Made by a program: the position numbers and the translations under genes. From Hyphomicrobiales bacterium (GTDB lineage Bacteria > Pseudomonadota > Alphaproteobacteria > Rhizobiales > Beijerinckiaceae), in contig JAIXSR010000024.1 in assembly GCA_027484605.1 (NCBI GenBank), forward strand, positions 1 to 41,524: a stretch of DNA of 41,524 nucleotides, given 5' to 3'. Position 1 is the stretch's first letter. Each line of letters starts with the position of its first letter. This document shows, in pieces, positions 1 to 8,625 of the stretch. The notes under the pieces were generated by a model that was given only the letters and a program-made list of their open reading frames with translations, made no database searches and was not told where the DNA came from.

Positions 1-822
<822 letters not shown>

Positions 823-860
823 TTACTCCTGGATTGTTGTAACGGGGTGGTCCGAAGCCC

Positions 861-1178
861 TCAGGCAGCCTTCTTGGAGGCCGAGCCGGTTTCGATCACG
901 CCCATGATGTCGGATTCCTTCATGATGAGGAGATCCTGGCCATCGATCTTCACTTCCGTGCCCGACCACTTGCCGAACAGGATGCGGTCACCGACCTTCA
1001 CGTCGAGCGGGATGAGCTTGCCATCCTCGCCGCGGGCGCCGGCACCCACCGCGACCACTTCGCCTTCCTGGGGCTTTTCCTTGGCGGTGTCCGGAATGAT
1101 GATCCCGCCCTTCGTCTTTTCTTCGCTGTCGATGCGCTTCACGACGACACGGTCATGCAGGGGACGAAACTTCGTCAT
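861..1178 (-). CDS. groES: Co-chaperonin GroES
   Basis: A 105-aa GroES, the heptameric cap of the GroEL folding chamber in the cytoplasm. The N-terminal motif [12 protein letters not shown], the mobile loop around residues 20-33 ([15 protein letters not shown]) and the C-terminal segment [21 protein letters not shown] are all present. The length is slightly above the usual 95-97 aa because of a short polar C-terminal tail ([10 protein letters not shown]). Translation starts at ATG 1176-1178 behind a GAGAGGAA ribosome site. It is the first gene of groESL, preceded by a leader of about 120 nt that begins inside a CIRCE operator. Confidence 0.98.
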   Translation of the reverse strand: MTKFRPLHDRVVVKRIDSEEKTKGGIIIPDTAKEKPQEGEVVAVGAGARGEDGKLIPLDVKVGDRILFGKWSGTEVKIDGQDLLIMKESDIMGVIETGSASKKAA

Positions 1179-1275
1179 GGTTTCCTCTCAGGGTTTCAAC
1201 TCGGGGGCTGGTCCGGCTTGCGCGGGGCGGCGGAACCTGTTCCGTCCGTCCGGCTGCCGGGTTCAGCCCGGATCC

Positions 1276-1302
1276 TTAGCACTCGCTTCTGTTGAGTGCT
1301 AA
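1276..1302 (-). promoter_or_regulatory. CIRCE operator (HrcA binding site)
   Basis: Perfect inverted repeat TTAGCACTC, 9-nt spacer (1285-1293), GAGTGCTAA. This is the exact CIRCE consensus bound by the HrcA repressor. It overlaps the expected groESL transcription start, so HrcA binding would block initiation or early elongation. No hrcA gene is in the window. Confidence 0.97.
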
Positions 1303-1306
1303 CGCG

Positions 1307-1335
1307 ATATGGGATCGACGAAAGGCGGAGTCAAG
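1307..1335 (-). promoter_or_regulatory. groESL promoter, sigma32-like and sigma70-compatible
   Basis: On the minus strand CTTGAC (1330-1335) is followed 16 nt later by CCCATAT (1307-1313). The -35 CTTGAC and -10 CCCATAT both resemble alphaproteobacterial RpoH promoters. The same bases also read as TTGACT, 17 nt, CATATC for the housekeeping sigma factor. The predicted start point, about 1300, lies in the CIRCE element, which supports dual heat-shock control. Confidence 0.7.
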
Positions 1336-1343
1336 TCCCGATA

Positions 1344-2231
1344 TCACGGCCCGGGCGCGATGGGAGGTGCCCCGGCCGGCTTTTGTTCGCGCATGGCTAA
1401 CGCGGTGCCGGCCACGATCAGCGCGGTTCCCGCAAGCGTGGCGAGGCCGGGAATCTCGCCGAAGACGAGGAATCCGAGCCCGGCGGCATAGATCAGCGCG
1501 GAATATTCGGCCACGGCCAGTTTCGAGGCCTCGGCCCGCTTGAAGGCCATGCCCATCAGCAGATGCCCGGCCACGCCCATCAGGGCGATGACCGCATAGA
1601 TCAGCAGGTCCTGCCCGTCCGGCTTGACCCAGACCGCCGCGGCCGGCGCGGCCATCAGCACGGCCGGCACGATATGCTGGAAGGTGACGATGGTGATCAG
1701 CGCATCCTGCTGGGCGCGCTGGCGCAGGAGAGTGAGCGAGAGTGCATAGGTGACAGCCGAACCGATGGCGGCGAGAACGCCGGGCAGCGGCAGGTTCCGG
1801 CCGCCGGCGCCCTGGCCCAGGACCATGACGACCATGCCACCGAAGCCGATGGCGAGGCCGACCAGCAGGCGCGGCACCAGCTTCTCCTTCAGAAGCAGGA
1901 TGCCGAAGGCCGTCAGGAAGAGCGGCGAGAGGAAGGAGAAGGCGATGGTCTCGGCCAGGGGCAGCGTCTGCAGCGCGTAGAAGAAGCTCGTCGCCGTGGC
2001 GAGGCCGATCACCCCGCGCAGGAGGTTGGCCTTCACGGCCTCGCGGGTCGGGCGGCCGGGGCGCATCCAGAGCCAGAGGCTGCCGGCCACGACAAGGCCG
2101 AAGGCAAAGCGCAGGAAGACGAGCTGCACCGTGGGATAGCGCGCGCCGACGATCTTGATCAGCGCGTCCATCGCGCTGAGCACGCCGATGGCAAGGATGG
2201 CGAGCGCCATCGGCGGCAGACGGGCGATCAT
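1344..2231 (-). CDS. EamA/DMT-family transporter
   Basis: A 295-aa inner-membrane protein of the drug/metabolite transporter superfamily with two EamA repeats and about ten hydrophobic helices (for example residues 8-25, 36-55, 73-93, 98-116 and 124-142, mirrored in the second half). The start ATG at 2229-2231 overlaps the stop of the TauE/SafE gene by 4 nt (ATGA), so the two are probably co-translated. The substrate cannot be read from sequence; EamA proteins export amino acids, nucleobases or other metabolites. It ends just outside the groESL promoter. Confidence 0.88.
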   Translation of the reverse strand: MIARLPPMALAILAIGVLSAMDALIKIVGARYPTVQLVFLRFAFGLVVAGSLWLWMRPGRPTREAVKANLLRGVIGLATATSFFYALQTLPLAETIAFSFLSPLFLTAFGILLLKEKLVPRLLVGLAIGFGGMVVMVLGQGAGGRNLPLPGVLAAIGSAVTYALSLTLLRQRAQQDALITIVTFQHIVPAVLMAAPAAAVWVKPDGQDLLIYAVIALMGVAGHLLMGMAFKRAEASKLAVAEYSALIYAAGLGFLVFGEIPGLATLAGTALIVAGTALAMREQKPAGAPPIAPGP

Positions 2232-3001
2232 GGCCAGAGCGCCTTCAGCGAAACGAAGACGAGCCGCGCCCCGCCGAGCACGAGCAGGATGTTGGTGACG
2301 AGCAGGATCGTCTCGCGGGAGAGGCGGTCATGCAGGCGGATGCCGAGCATCACCGCGAGCGGGATGACCGGCACGAGCAGCAGGGCGGCCGCGGCGGTTT
2401 CCGGACGCGCTGCCATCAGCAGGCCATAGGGGCCGAGCTTGATCAGGTTGCCGATGGTGAAGATCGCGGTGTTGGTGCCGACGAAGAGGCGTTTGTCGAG
2501 GCCGCGGCGGACGAGATAGATCGCAATCGGCGGGCCGCCGGCATGGGCGATGAAGGTGGTGAAGCCGGAGGTCGCGCCCGCCAGCAGGCCGAGGCCGAGA
2601 TGCGGCGGCTTGCCCGTGGTGACCTTGCCGGCCTGCCGCTTCCAGAACCATTGGCCCGCGAAGACGAGGCTGATCGCACCGATCAGCAGGCCGACCAGCC
2701 GTGGATCCACGGCCTCGAAGAGCCACCAGCCGAGGCCCAGCCCGACGATCAGCCCCGGGACGAGCAGGCGGAGATCGGGCTTCGACCAGCTCGACGGCCC
2801 GAAGGCGCGCAGGGTGAACATGTCCATCACCACGACCAGCGGCGCGACGATGATGGCTGCGCCGATCGGATCGATGAAGAAGGAGAGCATCGGCACGCCG
2901 AGCGAGGCGGCGCCGCCACCGAAAGCGCCCTTGGAGAAGGCGATCATGGCGATGGTGCCGAGCCCGACGATCCAGAAGACCGGATCGGGCGCAAAGCGCA
3001 T
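2228..3001 (-). CDS. TauE/SafE-family membrane transporter (probable anion or sulfite exporter)
   Basis: A 257-aa polytopic membrane protein of the TauE/SafE family, which exports sulfite, sulfoacetate or related organic anions across the inner membrane. The first helix holds IVGLGTIAMIAFSKGAFGGG and later helices show the family's glycine-rich pattern (GLLAGATSGFTTFIAHAGGP). The start is placed at ATG 2999-3001 (MRFAPDPVFW), which has AGGAAGG upstream and gives the family's usual length. A longer frame back to 3160 would add a low-complexity basic N-terminus and run into the divergent gene. It is translationally coupled to the downstream EamA transporter. Confidence 0.87.
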   Translation of the reverse strand: MRFAPDPVFWIVGLGTIAMIAFSKGAFGGGAASLGVPMLSFFIDPIGAAIIVAPLVVVMDMFTLRAFGPSSWSKPDLRLLVPGLIVGLGLGWWLFEAVDPRLVGLLIGAISLVFAGQWFWKRQAGKVTTGKPPHLGLGLLAGATSGFTTFIAHAGGPPIAIYLVRRGLDKRLFVGTNTAIFTIGNLIKLGPYGLLMAARPETAAAALLLVPVIPLAVMLGIRLHDRLSRETILLVTNILLVLGGARLVFVSLKALWP

Positions 3002-3158
3002 CACGCCTTCCTGGAGAAGCGCGAGAAAGGTCACGGGGGGAGCCAGTCCGGAAACGAGAGTTGCCTCCTTTCTAGGCGCATGCGGTTGGACTGGCAACCG
3101 CGGTGGACGGAGGCGGCGACGGGCTTGCCATTTCCGGCGCAACGGAGAGATTGGCGGC

Positions 3159-4574
3159 ATGGGGATGTCCGCCGCCTTTGTCCTGTCCGCGCTTGTGCAG
3201 TTCCTGCTCGGGCTCGTCGTCGCCTGGCTGCTCGGCCCCGCCGAATTCGGTGCCTATGCGCTGGCCGTGGCCGCCGGAATCCTGCTGCAGACGCTGTGTT
3301 TCGAATGGCTCCGTCTCGGCGCCACCCGGTTCTTCCACGCGGCGGCCACGCGGCTGCGGCGGCGGCTCGTCAGCGCCTTCCTGGCCTCGGCGTTGCTGGC
3401 CGGCCTGCTGGCGGTGCTGGCCTGGCCGCTGCTGCCGGCACCGCTGCCGGGGGGCAGGCTCCTCCTGCTCGCCCTCGTGCCCGGGCTGGCGCTGGCGGCC
3501 GGTTTCCTCGACCTTGTCGCCGCGATGCTGCGCGCGCGGTTCCGCGAGGCGGATTACGCGCGGGTCCTGCTGGTGCGGAACGCGCTCGGCATCACGCTCG
3601 TGCCCCTGGCGGCCGGCCTGACCGGCAAGGCCGAGGCTGCGGCCCTCGCGCTTTTCGCCAGCCTCGTGGCGGCCGCCCTCGCGGCGTGGCGGCTCGAAAC
3701 CGCGGGGCCCGATCCGGTGCCGGAGGGCGGGGAGGCGGAGATGCCGTCGCTCGGCGCGCTGGCCGGCTATTCCGGCCCGGTCGTGGCGACCAACCTGCTC
3801 TATCTCGCGCTGTTCTTCGCACTCCGGAGCTGGGCCGCGCTGACCGGCGGTCTGGCGCTGGCGGGGCAGGTCAGCCTCGCGCTCGATTTCGTGCTGAAGC
3901 TCTTCACGACCTTCGGTTCCGCGCTCGATCTCTGGCTCTTCCAGCGGGCCGTGCAGGCTGCGCGCGACGAGGGCCCGGAAGCCGGGCAGGCGCAGCTCCA
4001 TCGCAATCAGGAGCTGGTCCTGTCGATCCTGCTCGCCATGGCGCTCGGGCTCCTGCTGGTGATCGAGGCGCTGGACGTGCTGCTCGTCCGGCCGGATTTC
4101 CGGGGCCTGTTCGCCCATGCGGTGATGCTGCTCACGCCCGGCATCTTCCTCTACGCGCTGATCCAGTATGCCGTGCATCCCTATGCGCAGCTGGCGCAGC
4201 GGACGCGCAGCCTGCCGATCACGGCGCTCGCGGTCCTCGCCTGTGCGGGGGCGGGCGGGGCCGTGCTGGTCTGGCTGCCGCCGGGTCTTGCGGGGATCGG
4301 ACTGGTGCTGGCCGCGGCGATGGCGGCGGGGTTGCTGCTGCTCGCGGCCCGGAGTCCGGGCTACCAGGCACCGTCACCGCGCTTCCTCGGCAAGCTGACT
4401 GTGGCGATCCTCGCCATGGTGCTGCCGGTTGCGCTTGTCCGTCAGTGGGATAGCGGGCTTCTGGCGGCACTGGCCGCCATCGCGCTCGGGGCGGCCGGCT
4501 TCGCGCTGGCCGCCTGGCTGCTGGATCTTGCCGGCCTGCGGCAGATCCGCCTGCCGCGTCGCGCCGTCAGTTGA
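3159..4574 (+). CDS. Oligosaccharide flippase-like membrane protein (MOP/Wzx type)
   Basis: A 471-aa polytopic inner-membrane protein with at least twelve hydrophobic helices. The N-terminal pattern (SALVQFLLGLVVAWLLGPAEFGAYALAVA) is typical of polysaccharide biosynthesis and Wzx-type lipid-linked oligosaccharide flippases in the MOP superfamily. The start is ATG 3159, with GGAG 12-15 nt upstream; a second in-frame ATG at 3165 is possible. No glycosyltransferases are nearby, so its saccharide substrate is unknown. The stop overlaps the 3' end of the convergent cheZ by 8 nt. Confidence 0.8.
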   Translation: MGMSAAFVLSALVQFLLGLVVAWLLGPAEFGAYALAVAAGILLQTLCFEWLRLGATRFFHAAATRLRRRLVSAFLASALLAGLLAVLAWPLLPAPLPGGRLLLLALVPGLALAAGFLDLVAAMLRARFREADYARVLLVRNALGITLVPLAAGLTGKAEAAALALFASLVAAALAAWRLETAGPDPVPEGGEAEMPSLGALAGYSGPVVATNLLYLALFFALRSWAALTGGLALAGQVSLALDFVLKLFTTFGSALDLWLFQRAVQAARDEGPEAGQAQLHRNQELVLSILLAMALGLLLVIEALDVLLVRPDFRGLFAHAVMLLTPGIFLYALIQYAVHPYAQLAQRTRSLPITALAVLACAGAGGAVLVWLPPGLAGIGLVLAAAMAAGLLLLAARSPGYQAPSPRFLGKLTVAILAMVLPVALVRQWDSGLLAALAAIALGAAGFALAAWLLDLAGLRQIRLPRRAVS

Positions 4575-5358
4575 ACAGGGCGTCGATCGCGCTCTGGTCG
4601 ACATGGTCCTCCGAATTGACCGGAACCGGGCCGGTGAGGAGCGCGGCGGAACCTTCGGTCGCGCGCTCTTCCTCCTTGACCTGGATTTCCGCCTCGATCA
4701 GGTCATGCAGGGCCTGCAGCCCGCCCCAGGCATCGATCATCCGGTGGATGCGGCTCTCGATGAAATTCAGCGTATCGACGACGCGGCTGACGCGCTGGCC
4801 GCTCAGGTCCTGGAAGTTGCAGGCCATGTAGATCGTGGTGATGCGGTCGGCGATGTCGGCGGCGAGCGCCTTGGCATTGTCGAGCGTGGTCTCGCTCTGG
4901 ATCGCGCCGGCAATGGTCTCGATATTCTCGGCAGCGGCCAGGATGTCGTTGGTCGCCTGCTCGGTCTGGCTCACCACTGTGGTGAGTTCGAGCGCCGCGA
5001 TGTCGACGCCGCCGATATTGCTGCCGACCTTGATCGCGGCCAGTTCCTTCTTGGTGCCGCGGATGGCCTCGTCGATCTCGCCGATATCGGCCCGGAGATT
5101 GGTGACGCTCTTCAGTTCCGAGCGGTAATTGTCACTGAGGTTCTCGATGATGCCGCGCAGCGGCGCCACGAGCGTGCGCAGGGCCCGCAATTCCTCGAGG
5201 ATCGGCCCGGAAATGGCCTCCCCCTGCGGCGCGACAGCCATCGGTTCGGCCGGGGCCAGCTCGATCGCCTCCGGCATCACGAAGGAGGGCGCGGGGATCT
5301 TGATGGCCGGCCGGGGGGTGCCGCCTTCGATACGGAAACGCCGTGCGCTGTCGCTCAT
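4567..5358 (-). CDS. cheZ: CheZ-type CheY-P phosphatase
   Basis: A 263-aa cytoplasmic protein that would dephosphorylate the chemotaxis regulator CheY-P. The middle is a long helical region (about 55-215). The signature NFQDLSGQR at 181-189 matches the E. coli CheZ active-site segment DFQDLTGQ, and it keeps the catalytic Asp (D184) and Gln (Q188). The C-terminus DQSAIDALFN resembles the short acidic helix with which CheZ binds CheY. The N-terminal 50 residues are Pro/Ala-rich. Start ATG 5356-5358. No other chemotaxis gene is adjacent; fliG is 18 kb away. Its 3' end overlaps the flippase gene by 8 nt, tail to tail. Confidence 0.88.
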   Translation of the reverse strand: MSDSARRFRIEGGTPRPAIKIPAPSFVMPEAIELAPAEPMAVAPQGEAISGPILEELRALRTLVAPLRGIIENLSDNYRSELKSVTNLRADIGEIDEAIRGTKKELAAIKVGSNIGGVDIAALELTTVVSQTEQATNDILAAAENIETIAGAIQSETTLDNAKALAADIADRITTIYMACNFQDLSGQRVSRVVDTLNFIESRIHRMIDAWGGLQALHDLIEAEIQVKEEERATEGSAALLTGPVPVNSEDHVDQSAIDALFN

Positions 5359-5661
5359 GGGGATTTTGCCTTCTGCATAACTCGACGCGATCTTTTGCTG
5401 GACAAGTTAAACTTAGGTTCATGGGTTCACTATTCTCTGGAAATAATTCATTAATCATAAACGTGATGTGAAATTGCATGGTTGTCTTAGAATAAAAAAT
5501 TAACCCTAAAAACGATGGTTTACAAAAAACTCGCGGTTTACTTTCCGTTATCCAAGAACTTTAGCCAAACGGTTGCGCACTTGCGCGAAATCTGGGGGCA
5601 GACCGCAGGATATGCCGGTCCGGAGAGCCAGAAAGGATCTCCGTGGTTGCGAGGATGAATC
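5359..5661. other. AT-rich divergent intergenic region, cheZ / L,D-transpeptidase
   Basis: About 300 bp without a gene between divergent starts. Roughly 5400-5560 is much more AT-rich than the surroundings and holds TTAACC-type half sites (for example around 5502). I see no full CtrA box, convincing -35/-10 pair or hairpin. It presumably carries the promoters of both flanking genes. Confidence 0.6.
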
Positions 5662-6483
5662 ATGATGAATTCGAGATTGCGCAATGCCGCTGCCTCCCGG
5701 GCCCGGGCTGCAGGCGCGCCCCTGGCCCTGACGCTTGTTCCGGTTCTCGCGCTGGCTGCGGCCCTGCCGGCCCAGGCCGATCCCTATCGCGGGGGCGGCA
5801 ATCTCGGCGGCGGCTTCATCGAGTTCATGATGACCGGCGCCGCCCCGGGCCCGCGCCATGGTGGCGCGATCTACAATGTGCCGCCGCAGCCGGGCTATAC
5901 CCGCCCCGTCCCGGCCCGGCCTGCCCAGCAGCATGCGCTGGCCAATCCCTATCTCGAGGATGATCCGCTGCTCCAGCCCGGCCTTGCCCCGCGCGGTCCG
6001 CGCCGCGACCGGGCGCCTGCCCCGATCGAGCCGGGCTTCAGCCCGCGCTACGAGAAGCAGGAAGTCTCCTATCCGGGCAATCATGCACCCGGCACGATCG
6101 TGATCGATACGCCCAACAAGTTCCTCTATCTCGTGCAGGGGAACGGGCGCGCTCTCCGCTACGGCATCGGCGTCGGCCGGCCCGGCTTCGAATGGGCGGG
6201 CATGAAGACCGTCTCGATGAAGCGGGAATGGCCGGACTGGCGCCCGCCGGCGCAGATGCTCAAGCGCCGCCCGGACCTGCCGCGCCACATGGCGGGCGGG
6301 CCGGAAAATCCGCTCGGCGCGCGCGCCCTGTATCTCGGCTCCTCGCTCTACCGCATCCATGGCACGAACGAACCGGAGACAATCGGCCGGGCTGTCTCGT
6401 CCGGCTGCATCCGGATGCGGAACGAGGATGTGATCGACCTCTATGGCCGCGTCCGCGTGGGCACCAGGGTCGTCGTGATCTGA
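5662..6483 (+). CDS. L,D-transpeptidase (YkuD domain), exported
   Basis: A 273-aa periplasmic enzyme expected to form 3-3 cross-links in peptidoglycan or to attach proteins to it. A signal peptide spans residues 1-39 (cleavage after AQA). A Pro/Gly-rich linker follows to about 135, then the YkuD domain from about 143 to the C-terminus. The catalytic motif is H233-G-T-N followed by S247-G-C249-I-R-M, where C249 is the nucleophile. The SxGC form replaces the common SHGC. The start is the first of two ATGs (5662), with GAGG about 10 nt upstream. A strong bidirectional terminator follows. Confidence 0.93.
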   Translation: MMNSRLRNAAASRARAAGAPLALTLVPVLALAAALPAQADPYRGGGNLGGGFIEFMMTGAAPGPRHGGAIYNVPPQPGYTRPVPARPAQQHALANPYLEDDPLLQPGLAPRGPRRDRAPAPIEPGFSPRYEKQEVSYPGNHAPGTIVIDTPNKFLYLVQGNGRALRYGIGVGRPGFEWAGMKTVSMKREWPDWRPPAQMLKRRPDLPRHMAGGPENPLGARALYLGSSLYRIHGTNEPETIGRAVSSGCIRMRNEDVIDLYGRVRVGTRVVVI

Positions 6484-6515
6484 GACCGGCCGGCCCTTTC
6501 GCCTGTGCTCCAGCA

Positions 6516-6543
6516 AAAAGGGCCCCGGAAACGGGGCCCTTTT
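6516..6543. terminator. Bidirectional intrinsic terminator
   Basis: Perfect 12-bp stem AAAAGGGCCCCG / CGGGGCCCTTTT with a GAAA loop (6528-6531). T-runs occur on both strands. It lies between the convergent L,D-transpeptidase and DUF2076 genes and can stop both. Confidence 0.93.
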
Positions 6544-6574
6544 CCTGTTTGAAGCGCTTCAACGCGCGGCGCGA

Positions 6575-7306
6575 TCAGACGTCGTAGCTGTCGCCGCCGC
6601 CATCATCGAAGCCGAAATCGCCGCCATCGTCATAGCCGGCATTCTCGTACCCGGCCTGCTGCGGGGCCGATTCCGAACCCTGCTGCCCGGCCTGGGCACT
6701 GGCCGGGGTCTGCCCGCCAAGCAGGTTCTGTGCCGGGTTGGCCGCTGCCTGGGCGCCGCCGCTGCCGAAGGCGCTCGACAGGATGTTGCCGAGCACCATG
6801 CCGCCGGCCACGCCGGCTGCCGCGGCTGCCGCCGTTCCGAGGAAGCCCATGCCCTGCCGTTGCGGCTGGGCACCGGCCTGCTGGCCCCAGGGGCCGGCCG
6901 CCGGCGGGGGGGCGGGTTGCTGGTTCTGCTGGCCGCCCCAGGGGGTCGGCGCCGCCGCCATTTCGCGGTTGCGCTGGCCATAGGCCGGTTCGGGCGCCGC
7001 AGGCTGGCGCTGGGCCCCGCCGCCGAACAGGCCGGACAGGAAGCCGCCGGACTGGGCGGGCGGTGCGGCCTGGGCCTGCTGCTGGAGGCGGGTGGTCTCG
7101 GCCTGAAGCTGCTCGATCTGCTGCTGCTGGTTCAGGAGGGCCTGTTCCTGCACATAGATCGACTGCGCCATCGCATAGGGCGCATAGGGCTGCTGGCGAA
7201 GAAGGTCGGCGATGTAGCGTTCCACTTCGGGATCGCGCGGCTGGTTCGCGACATTGCGAAGGCGCTCGAAGATCCCGTCGATGACGGCACGCTCTTGCGG
7301 ATTCAT
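6575..7306 (-). CDS. DUF2076 domain-containing protein
   Basis: A 243-aa protein whose N-terminus (MNPQERAVIDGIFERLRNV, through the Gln-rich segment near residues 50-75) matches the DUF2076 family, whose function is not established. The start is followed by a helical, likely coiled-coil stretch rich in Gln. Next come a Pro/Gly/Gln-rich middle, a glycine/alanine hydrophobic segment (about 150-175, AAAAAAGVAGGMVLGNIL) that may insert in a membrane, and an acidic Gly/Asp-rich tail (DDGGDFGFDDGGGDS). Start ATG 7304-7306 with AGGGAG upstream. It has its own transcription unit between the bidirectional terminator and the Nudix gene. Confidence 0.85.
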   Translation of the reverse strand: MNPQERAVIDGIFERLRNVANQPRDPEVERYIADLLRQQPYAPYAMAQSIYVQEQALLNQQQQIEQLQAETTRLQQQAQAAPPAQSGGFLSGLFGGGAQRQPAAPEPAYGQRNREMAAAPTPWGGQQNQQPAPPPAAGPWGQQAGAQPQRQGMGFLGTAAAAAAGVAGGMVLGNILSSAFGSGGAQAAANPAQNLLGGQTPASAQAGQQGSESAPQQAGYENAGYDDGGDFGFDDGGGDSYDV

Positions 7307-7444
7307 CAGAATGCTCCCTGGCTCGGTTGTCTCTCCCTGACAACACGACTCAGAAGATAGAGACGCATTTTGACAAATTTCAGGGGGTGACCGGAAATTT
7401 TCATGTCACGGCCTGCCGCACCATGCGCTGGCGCACAATCCGGA

Positions 7445-8014
7445 TCAGGCGCCAAGCCGCAAAAGGCGCCGGAACGCGCGGGGCGAGACCTCGGCGAGGG
7501 CATCCAGCGGAAACCAGCGTGCGGCCGCCACCTCGTCGAGCTGGGCGGCCAGCATCGCATGCGGATCGGCGACGAACAGGAATTGCAGGTCATGATGGAC
7601 ATGCGGACGCTCGCCGCGCGAGGCCTTGCCCGGCACATCATGGCTGTCGATCACGAAGGGCAGGTCCTCCCCGCCATGCCAGGGGTGAAGGGCCAGCGCG
7701 GCGAGGCCGGTTTCCTCCTCCGCCTCGCGGCGGGCCGAATGCCAGAAGCGAGCCGCCGGTTCGTAATGGCCGCCGGGCTGCAGCCAGCGCTTCAGCGTCA
7801 GGTGGTCGATCAGCAAGGTCGAGGCCAGATCCGGTGAAACGATCAGGGCGCTGGTGGTCAGGTGGCCGGGATAGGTCTCGCGGCTTTCAAGCGGATGCCG
7901 CTCGGCCAGTTGCCAGCGCAGCAGGGAGAGATGCTCGCCAGGCTCCGCGATTCCGGCCAGATAGGTGCCGATGGTCGCGTCAAGCGCGTCGAGGAATCCG
8001 GGTTGTTCCTGCAT
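7445..8014 (-). CDS. Nudix hydrolase
   Basis: A 189-aa Nudix-fold pyrophosphohydrolase; the substrate (nucleoside diphosphate derivative or other) cannot be told. The Nudix box runs from GGHYEP to RREAEEETGL and keeps the metal-binding REAEEE core. The first conserved Glu of the box is replaced by Ala in this copy (GHYEPAA instead of GxxxxxE). The start is set at ATG 8012-8014 (MQEQPGFLDALD), because upstream in-frame sequence is low-complexity and AAGG precedes this ATG. It lies immediately downstream of the pilin flp1 terminator on the same strand. Confidence 0.88.
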   Translation of the reverse strand: MQEQPGFLDALDATIGTYLAGIAEPGEHLSLLRWQLAERHPLESRETYPGHLTTSALIVSPDLASTLLIDHLTLKRWLQPGGHYEPAARFWHSARREAEEETGLAALALHPWHGGEDLPFVIDSHDVPGKASRGERPHVHHDLQFLFVADPHAMLAAQLDEVAAARWFPLDALAEVSPRAFRRLLRLGA

Positions 8015-8120
8015 GGCCGGCCTTGCTCCGCATCGGGCTCCGAATGGATCCGGCCTGAGATAGGCGGCGGCAAGGCGGAAGTCACGCCCGGGGGCGGCGA
8101 TCCGGCGGGGTCCGGACAAC

Positions 8121-8144
8121 AAAAAAGCGGCCTCCGGGGCCGCT
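8121..8144 (-). terminator. Terminator of flp1
   Basis: Stem AGCGGCC / GGCCGCT (8126-8132 and 8138-8144) with a 5-nt loop, followed on the minus strand by six T (8126 down to 8121). It lies 27 nt after the flp1 stop. Confidence 0.88.
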
Positions 8145-8170
8145 CTTCCGTAACCGATGATGGGCGACGC

Positions 8171-8344
8171 TTACTTGGTCTTGGTCTTCAGCGTGTTGCC
8201 GATGTTGGTGAAGGCCGTCTTCAGGTCACCACCGAAGGTGCCGAGGGCCGTGATGATCGCCGCAGCCATGAGGGCGGCAATGAGGCTGTATTCGATGGCC
8301 GTGGCACCGGATTCATCGGCGGCGAAACGCTTGAAAATCGACAT
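8171..8344 (-). CDS. flp: Flp-type IVb pilin, copy 1
   Basis: A 57-aa prepilin of the Flp/Fap family, the major subunit of Tad adhesion pili. The leader MSIFKRFAADESG ends at the G/A cleavage site recognised by a CpaA/TadV prepilin peptidase. The mature protein begins ATAIEYSLIAALMAAAIITAL, with the family's Glu5-Tyr6 pair and a single hydrophobic helix. It differs from the other two copies in the leader (KRFAAD versus NRFVKD) and near the end (KTKTK versus KTNTK). Start ATG 8342-8344 behind GGAG. It has its own promoter, structured leader and terminator. No secretion ATPase or platform gene is in the window. Confidence 0.95.
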   Translation of the reverse strand: MSIFKRFAADESGATAIEYSLIAALMAAAIITALGTFGGDLKTAFTNIGNTLKTKTK

Positions 8345-8372
8345 TGTCTTGCTCCAGTTCTTGTTTTGACGC

Positions 8373-8392
8373 CCCAGCTGTTTCACAGCGGG
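8373..8392 (-). promoter_or_regulatory. Leader hairpin of flp1
   Basis: In the 5' leader the arms CCC-GCTGT and ACAGC-(T)-GGG pair around a GAA loop with one bulged base. The same position ahead of flp2 carries a hairpin of the same shape with two compensatory pair changes (see 8826-8845). It lies 28 nt before the start codon. A second conserved small hairpin (TCTTCC...GGAAGA) lies just upstream. Role unknown; mRNA stability or translational control is an inference. Confidence 0.6.
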
Positions 8393-8416
8393 TTTCTTCC
8401 GCTCCAAGGAAGATGC

Positions 8417-8445
8417 AGTATAACTAGCAGTAGAGTTCTCTGAAA
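8417..8445 (-). promoter_or_regulatory. Candidate flp1 promoter
   Basis: TTTCAG (8440-8445), 17 nt, TATACT (8417-8422) on the minus strand. The block from here to the start codon is conserved ahead of flp2. Predicted leader about 65 nt. Confidence 0.45.
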
Positions 8446-8573
8446 TTCTTAACGGGATCATTGAAAGCGATCCTCGCACCGGGCTTCGGGCAACAGGGTT
8501 TCCCGTTTCTAAAAAAATTGATGTGCCGGGTTTCAGTTAATCTGGCGTCTGAAGCCAGGGATAGCCAAAACGG

Positions 8574-8600
8574 AAAAAGGCAGGGCTGAGCCCTGCCTTT
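8574..8600 (-). terminator. Terminator of flp2
   Basis: Perfect 11-bp stem AAAGGCAGGGC / GCCCTGCCTTT with a 3-nt loop (8587-8589) and five T on the minus strand. The stem is identical to the flp3 terminator at 9026-9053, which shows that gene and terminator were duplicated together. Confidence 0.92.
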
Positions 8601-8625
8601 CCGAACCGGTCTGAACCGGGATGAC

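Noticed and set aside
3002-3160. Longer N-terminus for the TauE/SafE protein, back to 3160
   Set aside because: The extra residues are Arg/Pro-rich, exceed the family length and overlap the divergent flippase start. ATG 2999-3001 has a good ribosome site.
2330-4453. Very long open frames on the plus strand opposite or beside the TauE and flippase genes
   Set aside because: High GC keeps antisense and shifted frames open. Their translations are Arg/Glu/His-rich low complexity, while the chosen frames have clear membrane-protein sequence and ribosome sites.
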